Source: an uncultured Burkholderiaceae bacterium
GTDB lineage: Bacteria > Pseudomonadota > Gammaproteobacteria > Burkholderiales > Burkholderiaceae
Reading direction: 5' to 3'
NCBI GenBank assembly: GCA_937862845.1
Contig: CALMCK010000268.1
Span: forward strand, 1-5,234
DNA: 5,234 nucleotides
Below the pieces are notes generated by a model, which saw only the letters and a program-made list of their open reading frames with translations, was not told the origin of the DNA and did not search any database. Below are positions 1 to 5,234 of the stretch, piece after piece; within the stretch, counting starts at the first letter, position 1; every line of letters begins with the position of its first letter. A program made the translations under genes and the position numbers.

Positions 1-366
1 CGCGGCATTGCCAAACATCGCATTCGCCGTTTCGCGGCCACGGCGCAAATCCGACTCATCGACCACATCGTCGTGCAACAACGTCGCGCTGTGAATGAAC
101 TCAATCACCGCCGCCAAAGTGGTCTGATGCGTGCCCGTATAGCCCAACGCCCGCGCCAACATCAGGTGTATCGCAGGACGCAGCCGCTTGCCGCCCGCAT
201 TGATTAGGTATTCAGAGATTTGATTCACCAGCGGTACTTCAGAATGCAGCGCATGGCGGATGGTGTCATTGAGCGCCGCCATGTCGGTGGTGATGGGGGC
301 GAGAAGCTGAGCGCCGGCCACAGGTGTGGGGGTGGCGTCTGGGTGGGATAAGGCGGTATTTGTCAT
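1..366 (-). CDS. ispB: Octaprenyl (polyprenyl) diphosphate synthase, N-terminal part (runs off window)
   Basis: This trans-isoprenyl diphosphate synthase would extend farnesyl diphosphate with isopentenyl diphosphate units to build the polyprenyl side chain of ubiquinone or menaquinone in the cytosol. Only the first 122 codons are present, and the reading frame is open to the window edge. The translation shows GGKRLRP at residues 58-64, the usual substrate-binding segment. It also shows the first aspartate-rich motif DDVVD at 99-103, inside HSATLLHDDVVDESDLRRG, followed by RETANAMFGNAA. This motif binds the Mg-diphosphate of the allylic substrate. The second aspartate-rich motif lies outside the window. 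The ATG at 366 is chosen because the alignable region begins about 25 residues later; Met29 is a possible but less likely start. There is no good Shine-Dalgarno sequence, and a TATAAT sits 7 bases upstream of the ATG. The upstream neighbour on the same strand is the MATE gene, 101 bases away. Family assignment is firm; the exact chain length (octaprenyl) is inferred. Confidence 0.93.
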   Translation of the reverse strand, partial: MTNTALSHPDATPTPVAGAQLLAPITTDMAALNDTIRHALHSEVPLVNQISEYLINAGGKRLRPAIHLMLARALGYTGTHQTTLAAVIEFIHSATLLHDDVVDESDLRRGRETANAMFGNAA

Positions 367-373
367 GGGCTCT

Positions 374-379
374 ATTATA
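374..379 (-). promoter_or_regulatory. Putative -10 box for ispB (leaderless promoter)
   Basis: On the minus strand this reads TATAAT, a perfect match to the sigma-70 -10 consensus, in an AT-rich stretch (ATATATAATAG). Only seven bases (AGAGCCC) separate it from the ispB ATG, so transcription would begin at or next to the start codon. No convincing -35 hexamer is seen at 16-18 bp upstream. The call is inferred from position and consensus only. Confidence 0.45.
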
Positions 380-467
380 TATGAGCGCCTGTGATAGGCC
401 TTGTATTTTTGGTGAGAAAGACATGCTTTTGGCTGCCGATGTGCACTGCTTGGCTCAAATACATGCT

Positions 468-1823
468 CTACTTAACGAGGCTCGCATCATTTTCTAATTG
501 ATTCACCACCCTAAAACACAACCAGCCGCCGAGCAGGCCAAAAATCACCACACCCAAACCATAGCCCGCAAGTGCACCTGTCGCGCCATACCAGCGTGCG
601 CCGAGCCAGATGAATGGAATCACGCCGAGGGTGGCGCGTCCCCAGTTGAGCATGGTGGAGTAAAACGCAAAGCCGAGGTTGTTAAACGCCGCATTGGCGA
701 CAAACAAGGTGCCGTTGAATAAAAAACTCGCTGAGATGAACACGCAGAAAAACACAATCAGCTCGCGCGCTTGACCTTCTGCGCCAAAAATATCCGCGAC
801 TTGATGGCGAAACAGCGCCAATATCAGCCATGTCACCGCGACATAAATCAAGGTGACTTTGAGCGATTCGCGCATGGTGGTGCGGATGCGGTCAAAGCGC
901 CCCGCGCCGAAGTTTTGTCCCAAAATCGGCCCAACGGCACCCGATAAAGCAAACAGCACACCGAAAGCCACGGGAATCAAACGGCCAATCACCGCCCAAC
1001 CCGCGACCGCGTGATCGCCAAACTGTGCCATCGTGCTGGTGACAAATGTGTTGCCGACGGGGGTGGCGACTTGGGTCAAAATCGCAGGCAGGGCAATCGC
1101 CCAGTACGCGGGCAGTTCGCGTTTAAAAATAGTCATGCTCGGCTTGTGATACAAACCGTGTACTTTCACCAAACCATGATAACCAATGCCAATCAGCACC
1201 AAACGCGAGAGCACATTGGCAATCGCCGCGCCATCCAAACCCAAACCAAAAGTGAAAATAAAAATCGGATCGAGCACTGCCGTCGCTGCGCCTGCGCCGA
1301 GTGTGACAAACATCGAGCGCTTTGCATCGCCCAACGCGCGCAGCAGTGCCGACATGCACATGCCGACCGCCATAATCGGCGTGGAGGGCAGGACGATGCG
1401 CATAAATCGCACGGCCTTATCTGCCGTGTCGCCTGTCGCGCCCAAAGCGGAGACGATGCTTGGCAGCAGGGGATACAAAACTATGGTCAAAAACGTCATC
1501 ACTGTGCCCATAATCAGAAGTGACAATCCCGCCAATTCTTTCGCCTCATCGCGCTGGCCTCGACCGAGCGCTCGAGCCGTGAGCGCCGTTGCGGCGATGG
1601 ACAGACCGATGGCAATCGAGGTGAAAAAGAATAAAAAAGTGCCCGCATAACCGACCGCCGCCGCCAGCTCGCCGTGGCCAAGGCGCGAAATGTAAAAAAG
1701 ATTTAAAGCATCGACAATAAAAATCGCCACCAAGCCGACCGATGCAGTGGCGGTCATGTCGATGACGTGTTTGAGTGGTGAACCTGTGACGAATTTGCCG
1801 AGTGCGGGGGAGGGTTGGGTCAT
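468..1823 (-). CDS. MATE family efflux transporter (NorM/DinF/MepA-like), 451 aa
   Basis: This is an inner-membrane multidrug and toxic-compound extrusion transporter, which uses a Na+ or H+ gradient to export organic, often cationic, compounds. The 451-residue length is normal for the family. About twelve hydrophobic helices can be drawn, near residues 18-38, 54-76, 97-120, 137-162, 170-193, 198-220, 239-262, 277-300, 320-340, 354-377, 387-409 and 413-438, forming two six-helix halves. Family-like segments are ALTARALGRGQRDEA after helix 2, LRALGDAKRS before helix 5 with DPIFIF at its end, and GPILGQNFGAGRFDRIR after helix 8. Asp38 in helix 1 is a plausible cation-coupling acid by analogy with the conserved helix-1 aspartate of NorM and PfMATE. 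The substrate cannot be predicted. The ATG at 1823 leaves a short cytosolic tail before helix 1; Met23 would start inside helix 1 and is less likely. No Shine-Dalgarno is visible. Two tandem palindromes lie about 20 bases upstream of the start and may control it. Confidence 0.95.
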   Translation of the reverse strand: MTQPSPALGKFVTGSPLKHVIDMTATASVGLVAIFIVDALNLFYISRLGHGELAAAVGYAGTFLFFFTSIAIGLSIAATALTARALGRGQRDEAKELAGLSLLIMGTVMTFLTIVLYPLLPSIVSALGATGDTADKAVRFMRIVLPSTPIMAVGMCMSALLRALGDAKRSMFVTLGAGAATAVLDPIFIFTFGLGLDGAAIANVLSRLVLIGIGYHGLVKVHGLYHKPSMTIFKRELPAYWAIALPAILTQVATPVGNTFVTSTMAQFGDHAVAGWAVIGRLIPVAFGVLFALSGAVGPILGQNFGAGRFDRIRTTMRESLKVTLIYVAVTWLILALFRHQVADIFGAEGQARELIVFFCVFISASFLFNGTLFVANAAFNNLGFAFYSTMLNWGRATLGVIPFIWLGARWYGATGALAGYGLGVVIFGLLGGWLCFRVVNQLENDASLVK

Positions 1824-1836
1824 GTGTTTTACAGCT

Positions 1837-1876
1837 TAAAAGTACTCAAGCGCCTGAGTATCTGAAGCGCTTGAGT
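1837..1876 (-). terminator. Possible weak intrinsic terminator of the RNB nuclease gene
   Basis: Read on the minus strand, a perfect 10-bp stem (ACTCAAGCGC at 1876-1867 with GCGCTTGAGT at 1853-1844) encloses a 13-base loop. It is followed after two bases by TTTT and then AAG. It lies about 80 bases past the nuclease stop codon. The loop is large and the U-tract is short, so termination would be weak. The same bases form the tandem palindromes described separately, and the two roles may overlap. On the plus strand no T-run follows, so a terminator in that direction is unlikely. Confidence 0.35.
1843..1876. promoter_or_regulatory. Tandem palindromes upstream of the MATE gene (putative operator)
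   Basis: Two adjacent 14-bp near-palindromes lie here: CTCAAGCGCCTGAG (1845-1858) and CTGAAGCGCTTGAG (1862-1875). Each differs by one base from the perfect palindrome CTCAAGCGCTTGAG, and they are separated by TAT, a 17-bp start-to-start period. The first extends to an 18-bp near-palindrome, TACTCAAGCGCCTGAGTA (1843-1860). The outer arms of the pair also form a perfect 10-bp inverted repeat. The array ends 20 bases from the MATE start codon. Paired symmetric sites just upstream of an efflux gene are typical of TetR, MarR or MerR-type operators. The regulator is not in the window, and the operator reading is inference. Confidence 0.55.
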
Positions 1877-1928
1877 GGTGTGGGATGGTGAGGGAGCGTT
1901 GTGTGACGCGAGACTCTATGGGTGTGGT

Positions 1929-1943
1929 GAAGCATGAAGCATG
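1929..1943. repeat. Two-copy heptamer GAAGCAT
   Basis: The sequence GAAGCATGAAGCATG is a head-to-tail duplication of a 7-base unit plus one extra base. It sits just beyond the stop codon of the RNB nuclease gene, in its 3' untranslated region. No function is apparent; it is probably a small slippage duplication. Confidence 0.4.
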
Positions 1944-1953
1944 GAACAAAAGC

Positions 1954-3888
1954 TCACTCAACAGAGCCCATCATCGTTGCTTCTACGTTTAACTCCACCC
2001 AGTTAATCGCGCCGAGTCGAATCGTGACGGCGCTTGATGGTGGGATTTCGCCTGTGGGCAGATTGGGTAAATACAACGGAATGTCTGATAGGCGGATGAG
2101 GTTTTCTTTAATCACAATGCCGTTGACCTCAAGAAACCCAGAGTCCGTCATGCGCTGCGCGACCCACTGCAGACACCAGTAGCGCTCCATTTTGTTTTGT
2201 TGCTCGTTATAGGCTTTGTATTTTTCATCGAAGGTGCTCATGCGTTTGAGCAAATCGATTTCTTTGGCCTTAAACGGTGCTTGCATCGGCGCAGTCACGC
2301 CGTGCTCGATGACCGCACGCAGTTGCATTTGATTGAGTAAATCAGCGTAGCGACGCAGTGGCGAAGTGGACCACATATAGGCGGGCACGCCCATCGCGAG
2401 ATGGGGTGAGGCATGGGTGGTGGTGCGCACGCCCATTGGGCTTTGTGAGCGAAACAGCGCGGGGACATTATGTGTGTCGAGCATTTGCGCCCAGCGCACA
2501 TTGGCGAAAATCATCCATTCAGACACGATTTTATCAATCGGCGAGCCGCGTTGGCGTTGGGTGATGCAGATGGGTTCATCGCCTGTGAGTGGCGATGGTG
2601 CGTTTTCGATGACAAATGAGAAGTCGGCGCGGTTGTTGTTTTCTGGCTTACCGCGCACCAAGTCGCGTTGGGCAGACAGCACTTTGCCTGCTTGCCAAAG
2701 GATTTTGAGGGCGTCGCTTTGTGGATAGTCGCTGCGCTCGCCTTCTAAATCTTCGATGCTCAATTGCAACGCGGGCACATCGTGGCGCAGATTGTCGGCC
2801 ACACGCACGCGCTCGACGCGGGTTTCGATGTCGGTCAATGCGGTTTCAAATGTGTCTGCCTGCGAATTAAACGTGACGTAAATTGACACGACAGGCTTGA
2901 CCGTGGCCGCGTCCAAGCTGAACTCTGCGACCCAAGCATCGGGCAACATGGTGATTTTTTCACCCGGTGTGTACATGGTTGACATGCGTGCGACGGCGTG
3001 CACATCAACAGCATCATCGCGTGACGCGGATAAAGTCGGTGCGGCAATGTGGACGCCAATGCGATAACGCTCGGTGTCGAGTTGAACCACAGAAAACGCA
3101 TCGTCAATTTCGGTGGTGAAACTGTCGTCGATGGAAAACACCGCAATGGATTCGTTGAGCGGTAAGCTGCTGGCGTCAAAAACGGGTTGTGGCAAATCAA
3201 CATTCACACCCTGTGGATAATGCTCGGCGATGAATGAGCTGCGATGATAATCAAACGCAGAAGTGAATGCACCCGCGTGCAACAGCAGCGCGGGAATGCT
3301 CAAGTGCATTTGCTCGGACGCAGCGAGCACGGCTTTATAGGCCATGTCATTGGCGTTTTTTTTCTGAACGATGGCGTCACGGATTTTCAGGATGTCGTCG
3401 GGGCAACGACCCGCGACCAGCTCGTCGGTCCAAATCGCTTGTTGGCGCAGGCGCTCTTCTTTTTTAGCGATGGCGACCAGTGCGATGTCGACCTGTTCGC
3501 GCGCTTGTTTGGTGAACTGACCCCTGCCTTTTTTACCAAAATAAATCGGCGCATGGTGCAAAGCATGCCACATCGCCGCTTGCTCGATGAAATTGGCCGA
3601 CTCGCCAAAATACTCACGCGCCAAAAACATGAAGTCAAACACCTCATCGGGCGCGCATTCCCAGATAAACTCCAAATCGGCTTGTGCGGCGGCCAGCTCA
3701 ATCGCCTCGACGGCTTGCAGTGCGCTGAGATTGTTGGGCAGTGCAGCAGAGGTCTGCAGCAATATGTCTTTGGTTTTGACTTTTTGCAGCGACGAGCCAG
3801 CACCTTTGACATGCATGTGGCTGTCTTTTTGTTCCATGACTTGCGCCACAATGGGTTTGCCTGATTGCTCGTAAAAAACGTGGGTCAT
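1954..3888 (-). CDS. RNB-domain exoribonuclease (RNase II/R superfamily), 644 aa
   Basis: This is a probable processive 3'-to-5' hydrolytic exoribonuclease that degrades single-stranded RNA in the cytosol. An N-terminal beta-rich segment (about residues 1-45) is followed by a long helical region (about 55-215) with HHAPIYFGKKGRGQFTKQA at 111-129. That resembles the winged-helix-containing RNase II-like proteins of Deinococcus and many betaproteobacteria rather than E. coli Rnb, although the length (644) equals that of E. coli RNase II. The RNB catalytic domain follows from about 245. Its metal site SIDDSFTTEIDDAF (252-265) supplies Asp254, Glu260, Asp262 and Asp263. It is followed by IGVHIAAPT (277-285), SEWMIFANVRWAQ (456-468) and TSPLRRYADLLNQ (508-520) with the Arg512-Arg513 pair. 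A short C-terminal beta-rich part (about 580-640) would be a degenerate S1-like domain. The second metal ligand is Glu instead of the usual Asp, and the His of the RRYxD motif is Gln. The ATG at 3888 has no Shine-Dalgarno, but an extended -10 lies about 30 bases upstream. Members are often annotated as exoribonuclease II (rnb). Confidence 0.92.
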   Translation of the reverse strand: MTHVFYEQSGKPIVAQVMEQKDSHMHVKGAGSSLQKVKTKDILLQTSAALPNNLSALQAVEAIELAAAQADLEFIWECAPDEVFDFMFLAREYFGESANFIEQAAMWHALHHAPIYFGKKGRGQFTKQAREQVDIALVAIAKKEERLRQQAIWTDELVAGRCPDDILKIRDAIVQKKNANDMAYKAVLAASEQMHLSIPALLLHAGAFTSAFDYHRSSFIAEHYPQGVNVDLPQPVFDASSLPLNESIAVFSIDDSFTTEIDDAFSVVQLDTERYRIGVHIAAPTLSASRDDAVDVHAVARMSTMYTPGEKITMLPDAWVAEFSLDAATVKPVVSIYVTFNSQADTFETALTDIETRVERVRVADNLRHDVPALQLSIEDLEGERSDYPQSDALKILWQAGKVLSAQRDLVRGKPENNNRADFSFVIENAPSPLTGDEPICITQRQRGSPIDKIVSEWMIFANVRWAQMLDTHNVPALFRSQSPMGVRTTTHASPHLAMGVPAYMWSTSPLRRYADLLNQMQLRAVIEHGVTAPMQAPFKAKEIDLLKRMSTFDEKYKAYNEQQNKMERYWCLQWVAQRMTDSGFLEVNGIVIKENLIRLSDIPLYLPNLPTGEIPPSSAVTIRLGAINWVELNVEATMMGSVE

Positions 3889-3918
3889 GATGGGCTGCGT
3901 GTGATTGAAAGAGGGCGC

Positions 3919-3927
3919 ATTTTAACA
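3919..3927 (-). promoter_or_regulatory. Putative extended -10 promoter of the RNB nuclease gene
   Basis: The minus strand reads TGTTAAAAT, which fits the extended -10 form TGnTAnnnT with a 5/6 match to TATAAT. No good -35 is seen 17 bp upstream, which extended -10 promoters can tolerate. The predicted transcript would begin near 3912, giving a leader of roughly 24 bases before the ATG at 3888. Confidence 0.4.
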
Positions 3928-3962
3928 CAGGTACCACTTCACGCTCATTCATAAAACACCCT

Positions 3963-3990
3963 GTGAAAATACGCTTTCTGTGATTAAAAT
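3963..3990 (+). promoter_or_regulatory. Putative sigma-70-type promoter for gcdH
   Basis: GTGAAA (3963-3968, 4/6 to TTGACA), a 16-bp spacer and TAAAAT (3985-3990, 5/6 to TATAAT) form a plausible promoter reading toward gcdH, with a leader of about 85 bases. The competing candidate is TAAAAT at 4047-4052, which would give a leader of about 25 bases but has a poor -35 (CAATCA). The inverted repeat around the first candidate makes it the likelier regulated promoter. Confidence 0.35.
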
Positions 3991-4071
3991 GGTGTTTTGT
4001 GCGGCGTGTCATCAATGTGCGTCCAATCAGCAACGGCACGATGCGATAAAATCATTTCAAATACAACGAGT

Positions 4072-4077
4072 AAGGAG
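4072..4077 (+). promoter_or_regulatory. Strong ribosome binding site of gcdH
   Basis: AAGGAG is followed by a 5-base spacer and then the ATG at 4083. This is a near-ideal Shine-Dalgarno sequence and fixes the gcdH start. It is the only clear one in the window; the three minus-strand genes lack one. Confidence 0.85.
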
Positions 4078-4082
4078 TTTCT

Positions 4083-5234
4083 ATGAGCAGCAAACCGACA
4101 TTTCACTGGGACGATGTGCTTCTGCTGCGCGAGCAGCTCACCGAGGAGGAGCGCATGGTTTGGGACGCTGCCACTGCATACGCGCAGGAGCAGCTCAAAC
4201 CCCGCGTGCTCAATGCCTTTCGCAATGAGTCCACCGACCCGGAGATATTTAGAGAAATGGGCGCGCTCGGCCTGCTCGGCGCGACGATGGCACCAGAATA
4301 CGGCGGCGCGGGCTTGAGCGACGTGTGCTATGGCTTAATCGCTTATGCGGTTGAACAAGTAGATTCAGGCTATCGCTCAATGATGAGCGTGCAAAGCTCG
4401 CTCGTCATGCTGCCGATTGAAAAATTCGCTAACGAAGCACAAAAACAAAAATACCTGCCCAAACTCGCCACAGGCGAGCTCATCGGCTGCTTTGGTCTGA
4501 CCGAGCCCAACCACGGCTCCGACCCAGGCAGCATGCAGACGCGCGCCCGTAAAGTCAACGGCGGCTACAGCATCAGCGGCCAAAAAATGTGGATCACCAA
4601 CTCACCCATCGCCGACGTGTTTGTCGTCTGGGCCAAAGACGACGAAGGCGAGATACGCGGATTTATTCTTGAAAAAGGCTGGCAAGGATTAACCGCACCA
4701 GCCATACACGGCAAAGTCGGTCTGCGCGCCTCCATCACTGGCGAGATCGTCATGGACGAAGTGTTTGTGCCAGAGGAGAATGCATTCCCCGACGTGCGCG
4801 GCCTCAAAGGACCATTCACCTGCCTGAACTCCGCCCGCTACGGCATCAGCTGGGGCGCGCTCGGCGCCGCGACAGACTGCTGGCACACCGCGCGTCAATA
4901 CGTGCTCGACCGACATCAGTTTGGCCGACCACTCGCCGCCAACCAACTCATCCAAAAGAAACTCGCCGACATGCAAACCGACATCACGCTCGCACTGCAA
5001 GGCTGCCTGCGACTGGGTCGCCTGAAAGAAGAAGGCAAAGCCGCCGTCGAAATCACCTCCATGATGAAACGCAACTCCTGCGGCAAAGCCCTCGACGTCG
5101 CCCGGCTCGCCCGCGACATGCTCGGCGGCAATGGCATCGCAGACGAATTCGGCGTTGCACGGCACCTGGTCAACCTGGAAGTGGTCAACACCTACGAAGG
5201 CACACACGACATCCATGCACTGATACTCGGACGC
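4083..5234 (+). CDS. gcdH: Glutaryl-CoA dehydrogenase (acyl-CoA dehydrogenase family), C-terminus cut by window
   Basis: This FAD enzyme oxidises and decarboxylates glutaryl-CoA to crotonyl-CoA and CO2, passing electrons to electron-transfer flavoprotein. It is a late step in lysine, hydroxylysine and tryptophan breakdown. The window holds 384 codons without a stop; the family is about 390-395 residues, so only roughly ten are missing. Diagnostic segments are VDSGYRSMMSVQSSLV (93-108), GCFGLTEPNHGSDPGSM (135-151), KMWITNS (168-174), ARYGISWGALGAA (251-263), DRHQFGRPLAANQLIQKKLA (276-295) and LGGNGI (347-352). Glu372 in NTYEGTHDIHALILGR is the catalytic base, matching human Glu370. Arg98 matches the human Arg94 that binds the substrate carboxylate and separates this enzyme from other acyl-CoA dehydrogenases. 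The start at 4083 is set by AAGGAG five bases upstream and by the Burkholderiales-like N-terminus (TFHWDD). It diverges from the RNB nuclease; any downstream partner gene, such as a CoA-transferase, is outside the window. Confidence 0.97.
   Translation, partial: MSSKPTFHWDDVLLLREQLTEEERMVWDAATAYAQEQLKPRVLNAFRNESTDPEIFREMGALGLLGATMAPEYGGAGLSDVCYGLIAYAVEQVDSGYRSMMSVQSSLVMLPIEKFANEAQKQKYLPKLATGELIGCFGLTEPNHGSDPGSMQTRARKVNGGYSISGQKMWITNSPIADVFVVWAKDDEGEIRGFILEKGWQGLTAPAIHGKVGLRASITGEIVMDEVFVPEENAFPDVRGLKGPFTCLNSARYGISWGALGAATDCWHTARQYVLDRHQFGRPLAANQLIQKKLADMQTDITLALQGCLRLGRLKEEGKAAVEITSMMKRNSCGKALDVARLARDMLGGNGIADEFGVARHLVNLEVVNTYEGTHDIHALILGR

Larger units (their letters stand above)
3889..4082. 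promoter_or_regulatory. Divergent intergenic control region between the RNB nuclease and gcdH
   Basis: This 194-base AT-richer region must hold promoters for both flanking genes, since they are transcribed away from each other. It contains an extended -10 for the nuclease and two candidate -10 boxes for gcdH. A perfect 8-bp inverted repeat, AAAACACC (3953-3960) and GGTGTTTT (3991-3998), brackets one of the gcdH candidates. The hexamer CTGTGA occurs twice, 17 bp apart (3961-3966 and 3978-3983). No open reading frame here looks real. The presence of control signals is secure from gene orientation; the individual elements are predictions. Confidence 0.7.

Noticed and set aside
367..467. Possible terminator between the MATE gene and ispB
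   Set aside because: Only short hairpins are present, such as a 4-bp GCCT/AGGC stem, and none is followed by a T-run. No intrinsic terminator can be supported.
1011..1523. 170-codon open frame on the plus strand, rich in His, Gln, Arg and Cys
   Set aside because: It is antisense to the MATE gene. The odd composition is what results from reading hydrophobic membrane-protein codons on the opposite strand.
1824..1953. Possible small gene or mobile-element remnant in the 130-base gap
   Set aside because: No open frame with a ribosome site, no target-site duplication and no transposase fragment is seen. The tandem palindromes are better explained as an operator or terminator than as insertion-sequence ends.
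1934..2182. 82-codon plus-strand frame starting in the gap between the MATE and nuclease genes
   Set aside because: Most of it is antisense to the nuclease C-terminus, it lacks a ribosome binding site, and the translation resembles no known protein.
3244..3864. 206-codon open frame on the plus strand
   Set aside because: It lies wholly antisense inside the RNB nuclease gene, whose catalytic motifs are clear. It has a low-complexity, Arg/Gln/Phe-rich translation with no recognisable domain and no ribosome binding site.
3698..4039. 113-codon minus-strand frame spanning the intergenic region and the nuclease start
   Set aside because: It overlaps the start of the nuclease gene out of frame, has no family resemblance or ribosome site, and covers the predicted divergent promoters.
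4689..5216. 175-codon open frame on the minus strand
   Set aside because: It is antisense to gcdH, which is strongly supported by its motifs and catalytic residues. The long frame follows from the C-ending codon bias of gcdH.

Overview
The window carries four protein genes and little spare DNA. The protein sequences point to a proteobacterium, most likely a betaproteobacterium of the Burkholderiales type. This rests on remembered family sequences: the glutaryl-CoA dehydrogenase, the polyprenyl synthase N-terminus and the RNB-domain nuclease with VHIAAP and TTEIDDA motifs all look like Burkholderiales versions. No database search was possible.

Layout: three genes lie on the minus strand, reading right to left. 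The first is an RNB-domain exoribonuclease of the RNase II/R superfamily (3888 to 1954). The second is a 12-helix MATE-family efflux transporter (1823 to 468). The third is the first 122 codons of an octaprenyl diphosphate synthase, ispB (366 to the window edge). A fourth gene, glutaryl-CoA dehydrogenase (gcdH, from 4083), diverges on the plus strand and leaves the window just before its C-terminus, with the catalytic glutamate already passed. All four reading frames are intact within the window.

The genes do not form one pathway: RNA decay, drug or metabolite efflux, quinone side-chain synthesis and lysine/tryptophan breakdown. The gaps of 130 and 101 bases between the minus-strand genes each hold their own control-like signals, so these genes are probably not one simple operon. 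The 194-base divergent region between the nuclease and gcdH holds promoter-like elements for both directions.

The main unexplained structure is in the 130-base gap just upstream of the MATE gene. It holds two tandem near-perfect copies of a 14-bp palindrome (consensus CTCAAGCGCTTGAG), 17 bp apart and about 20 bases from the start codon. This looks like an operator for a dimeric regulator, and it could also fold as competing hairpins or a terminator in RNA. A second point is that ispB has a consensus TATAAT only 7 bases before its ATG, which suggests a leaderless transcript. I see no mobile element, CRISPR array, RNA gene or clearly new multi-gene system.
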